DNA from: Pseudozobellia sp. WGM2
Lineage (GTDB): Bacteria; Bacteroidota; Bacteroidia; Flavobacteriales; Flavobacteriaceae
NCBI RefSeq assembly: GCF_017810075.1
Contig: NZ_JADNYK010000003.1
Coordinates: 62,001-126,000, forward strand
Direction of reading: 5' to 3'
DNA: 64,000 nt
Shown: piece by piece, positions 63,901-64,000 of the stretch
How the letters are laid out: the number at the start of each line of letters is the position of its first letter
Position numbering within the stretch: position 1 is the stretch's first letter
Notes under the pieces: model-generated
What the model was told of the DNA's origin: nothing
Seen by the model: only the letters and a program-made list of their open reading frames with translations
The model's database searches: none
Program-made: the position numbers and the translations under genes

Positions 63901-64000
63901 TTAATTGTTCATCTGAAGTAATTCTTCGATATAGTCCCTTTTATTCGATAATCTTGGAATCTTGTGCTGCCCCCCCAATTTATCCTTAGCTTTTAGCCAG
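63901..64000 (-). CDS. GH3-like protein, C-terminal fragment
   Basis: The minus strand from the window edge encodes 33 codons ending LLQMNN and a stop at 63901-63903. The stretch LKAKDKLGGQHKIPRLSN is, as I recall it, the C-terminus of Bacteroidota GH3/auxin-responsive-promoter family proteins, adenylating enzymes of about 500 aa. The rest lies beyond the window. Confidence 0.6.
   Translation of the reverse strand, partial: WLKAKDKLGGQHKIPRLSNKRDYIEELLQMNN

Noticed and set aside
1-64000. tRNA, rRNA, CRISPR arrays or insertion sequences
   Set aside because: Gaps were scanned by eye; no cloverleaf-like gene, rRNA, spaced repeat array, transposase or terminal inverted repeats were seen. A tRNA or Rfam search would confirm.

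Overview
The window reads as chromosomal DNA of a marine member of the Flavobacteriaceae (Bacteroidota; Zobellia/Maribacter-like, genus not fixed by sequence alone). The reasons are: a moderately AT-rich composition; several starts preceded by the Bacteroidota -7 element TAnnTTTG, some with a TTG at -33; few Shine-Dalgarno sites; signal peptides ending in AQ; type IX secretion genes (a type B C-terminal-domain adhesin, a PorP/SprF protein and PorG); and the lineage-typical order CBS protein - nadK - porG - uppS - bamA - ompH - ompH. About 55 genes are packed with short gaps. I saw no rRNA, tRNA, CRISPR array, insertion sequence or prophage.

Layout. 1-8.8 kb: rarA, then a minus-strand run of envelope proteins of unknown role, a YjjG-type HAD phosphatase, a deacetylase-like protein, radC and mpl. 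9-15 kb: a three-gene type IX secretion module (adhesin, SprF-like barrel, OmpA/PD40 protein) closed by a strong terminator. 15-23 kb: cupin, SDR, two possible tiny minus-strand genes, and a giant alpha-2-macroglobulin protein with an intact thioester motif. 23-31 kb: obg, a SIMPL protein and a fused HPRT-adenylate kinase on the minus strand, divergent from purK-purE-EF-hand protein-M3 peptidase. 31-38.7 kb: two tandem paralogous signalling cassettes, each a soluble multi-PAS histidine kinase plus a lone receiver domain. 38.8-44.5 kb: a nucleotidase, a rhodanese lipoprotein, a large YwqK/MORN-like repeat protein, an ECF sigma factor with a small zinc-binding partner, and a UbiA-like membrane protein. 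44.6-50.2 kb: gcvP, then a KAS III - methyltransferase - glycosyltransferase trio. 50.2-57.7 kb: the outer-membrane biogenesis block on the minus strand. 57.7-63.8 kb: pdxJ, a hydrolase, a holin-like protein, tig, clpP, clpX and a small hydrolase. The right edge cuts a GH3-like gene.

Most of the window is housekeeping: purine synthesis and salvage, protein folding and proteolysis, cell-wall recycling, outer-membrane assembly. The most unusual structure is the PAS array. The seven PAS repeats of the first kinase are spaced at exactly 381 nt (127 codons), and three of the four intervals in its paralogue have the same length; the fourth is one codon shorter. Other points are a 58-bp perfect palindrome that serves as the clpX terminator and also encodes the end of the facing gene, an unannotated 31-residue membrane peptide with a full promoter, and a SusC-like LDEVV motif inside the alpha-2-macroglobulin.
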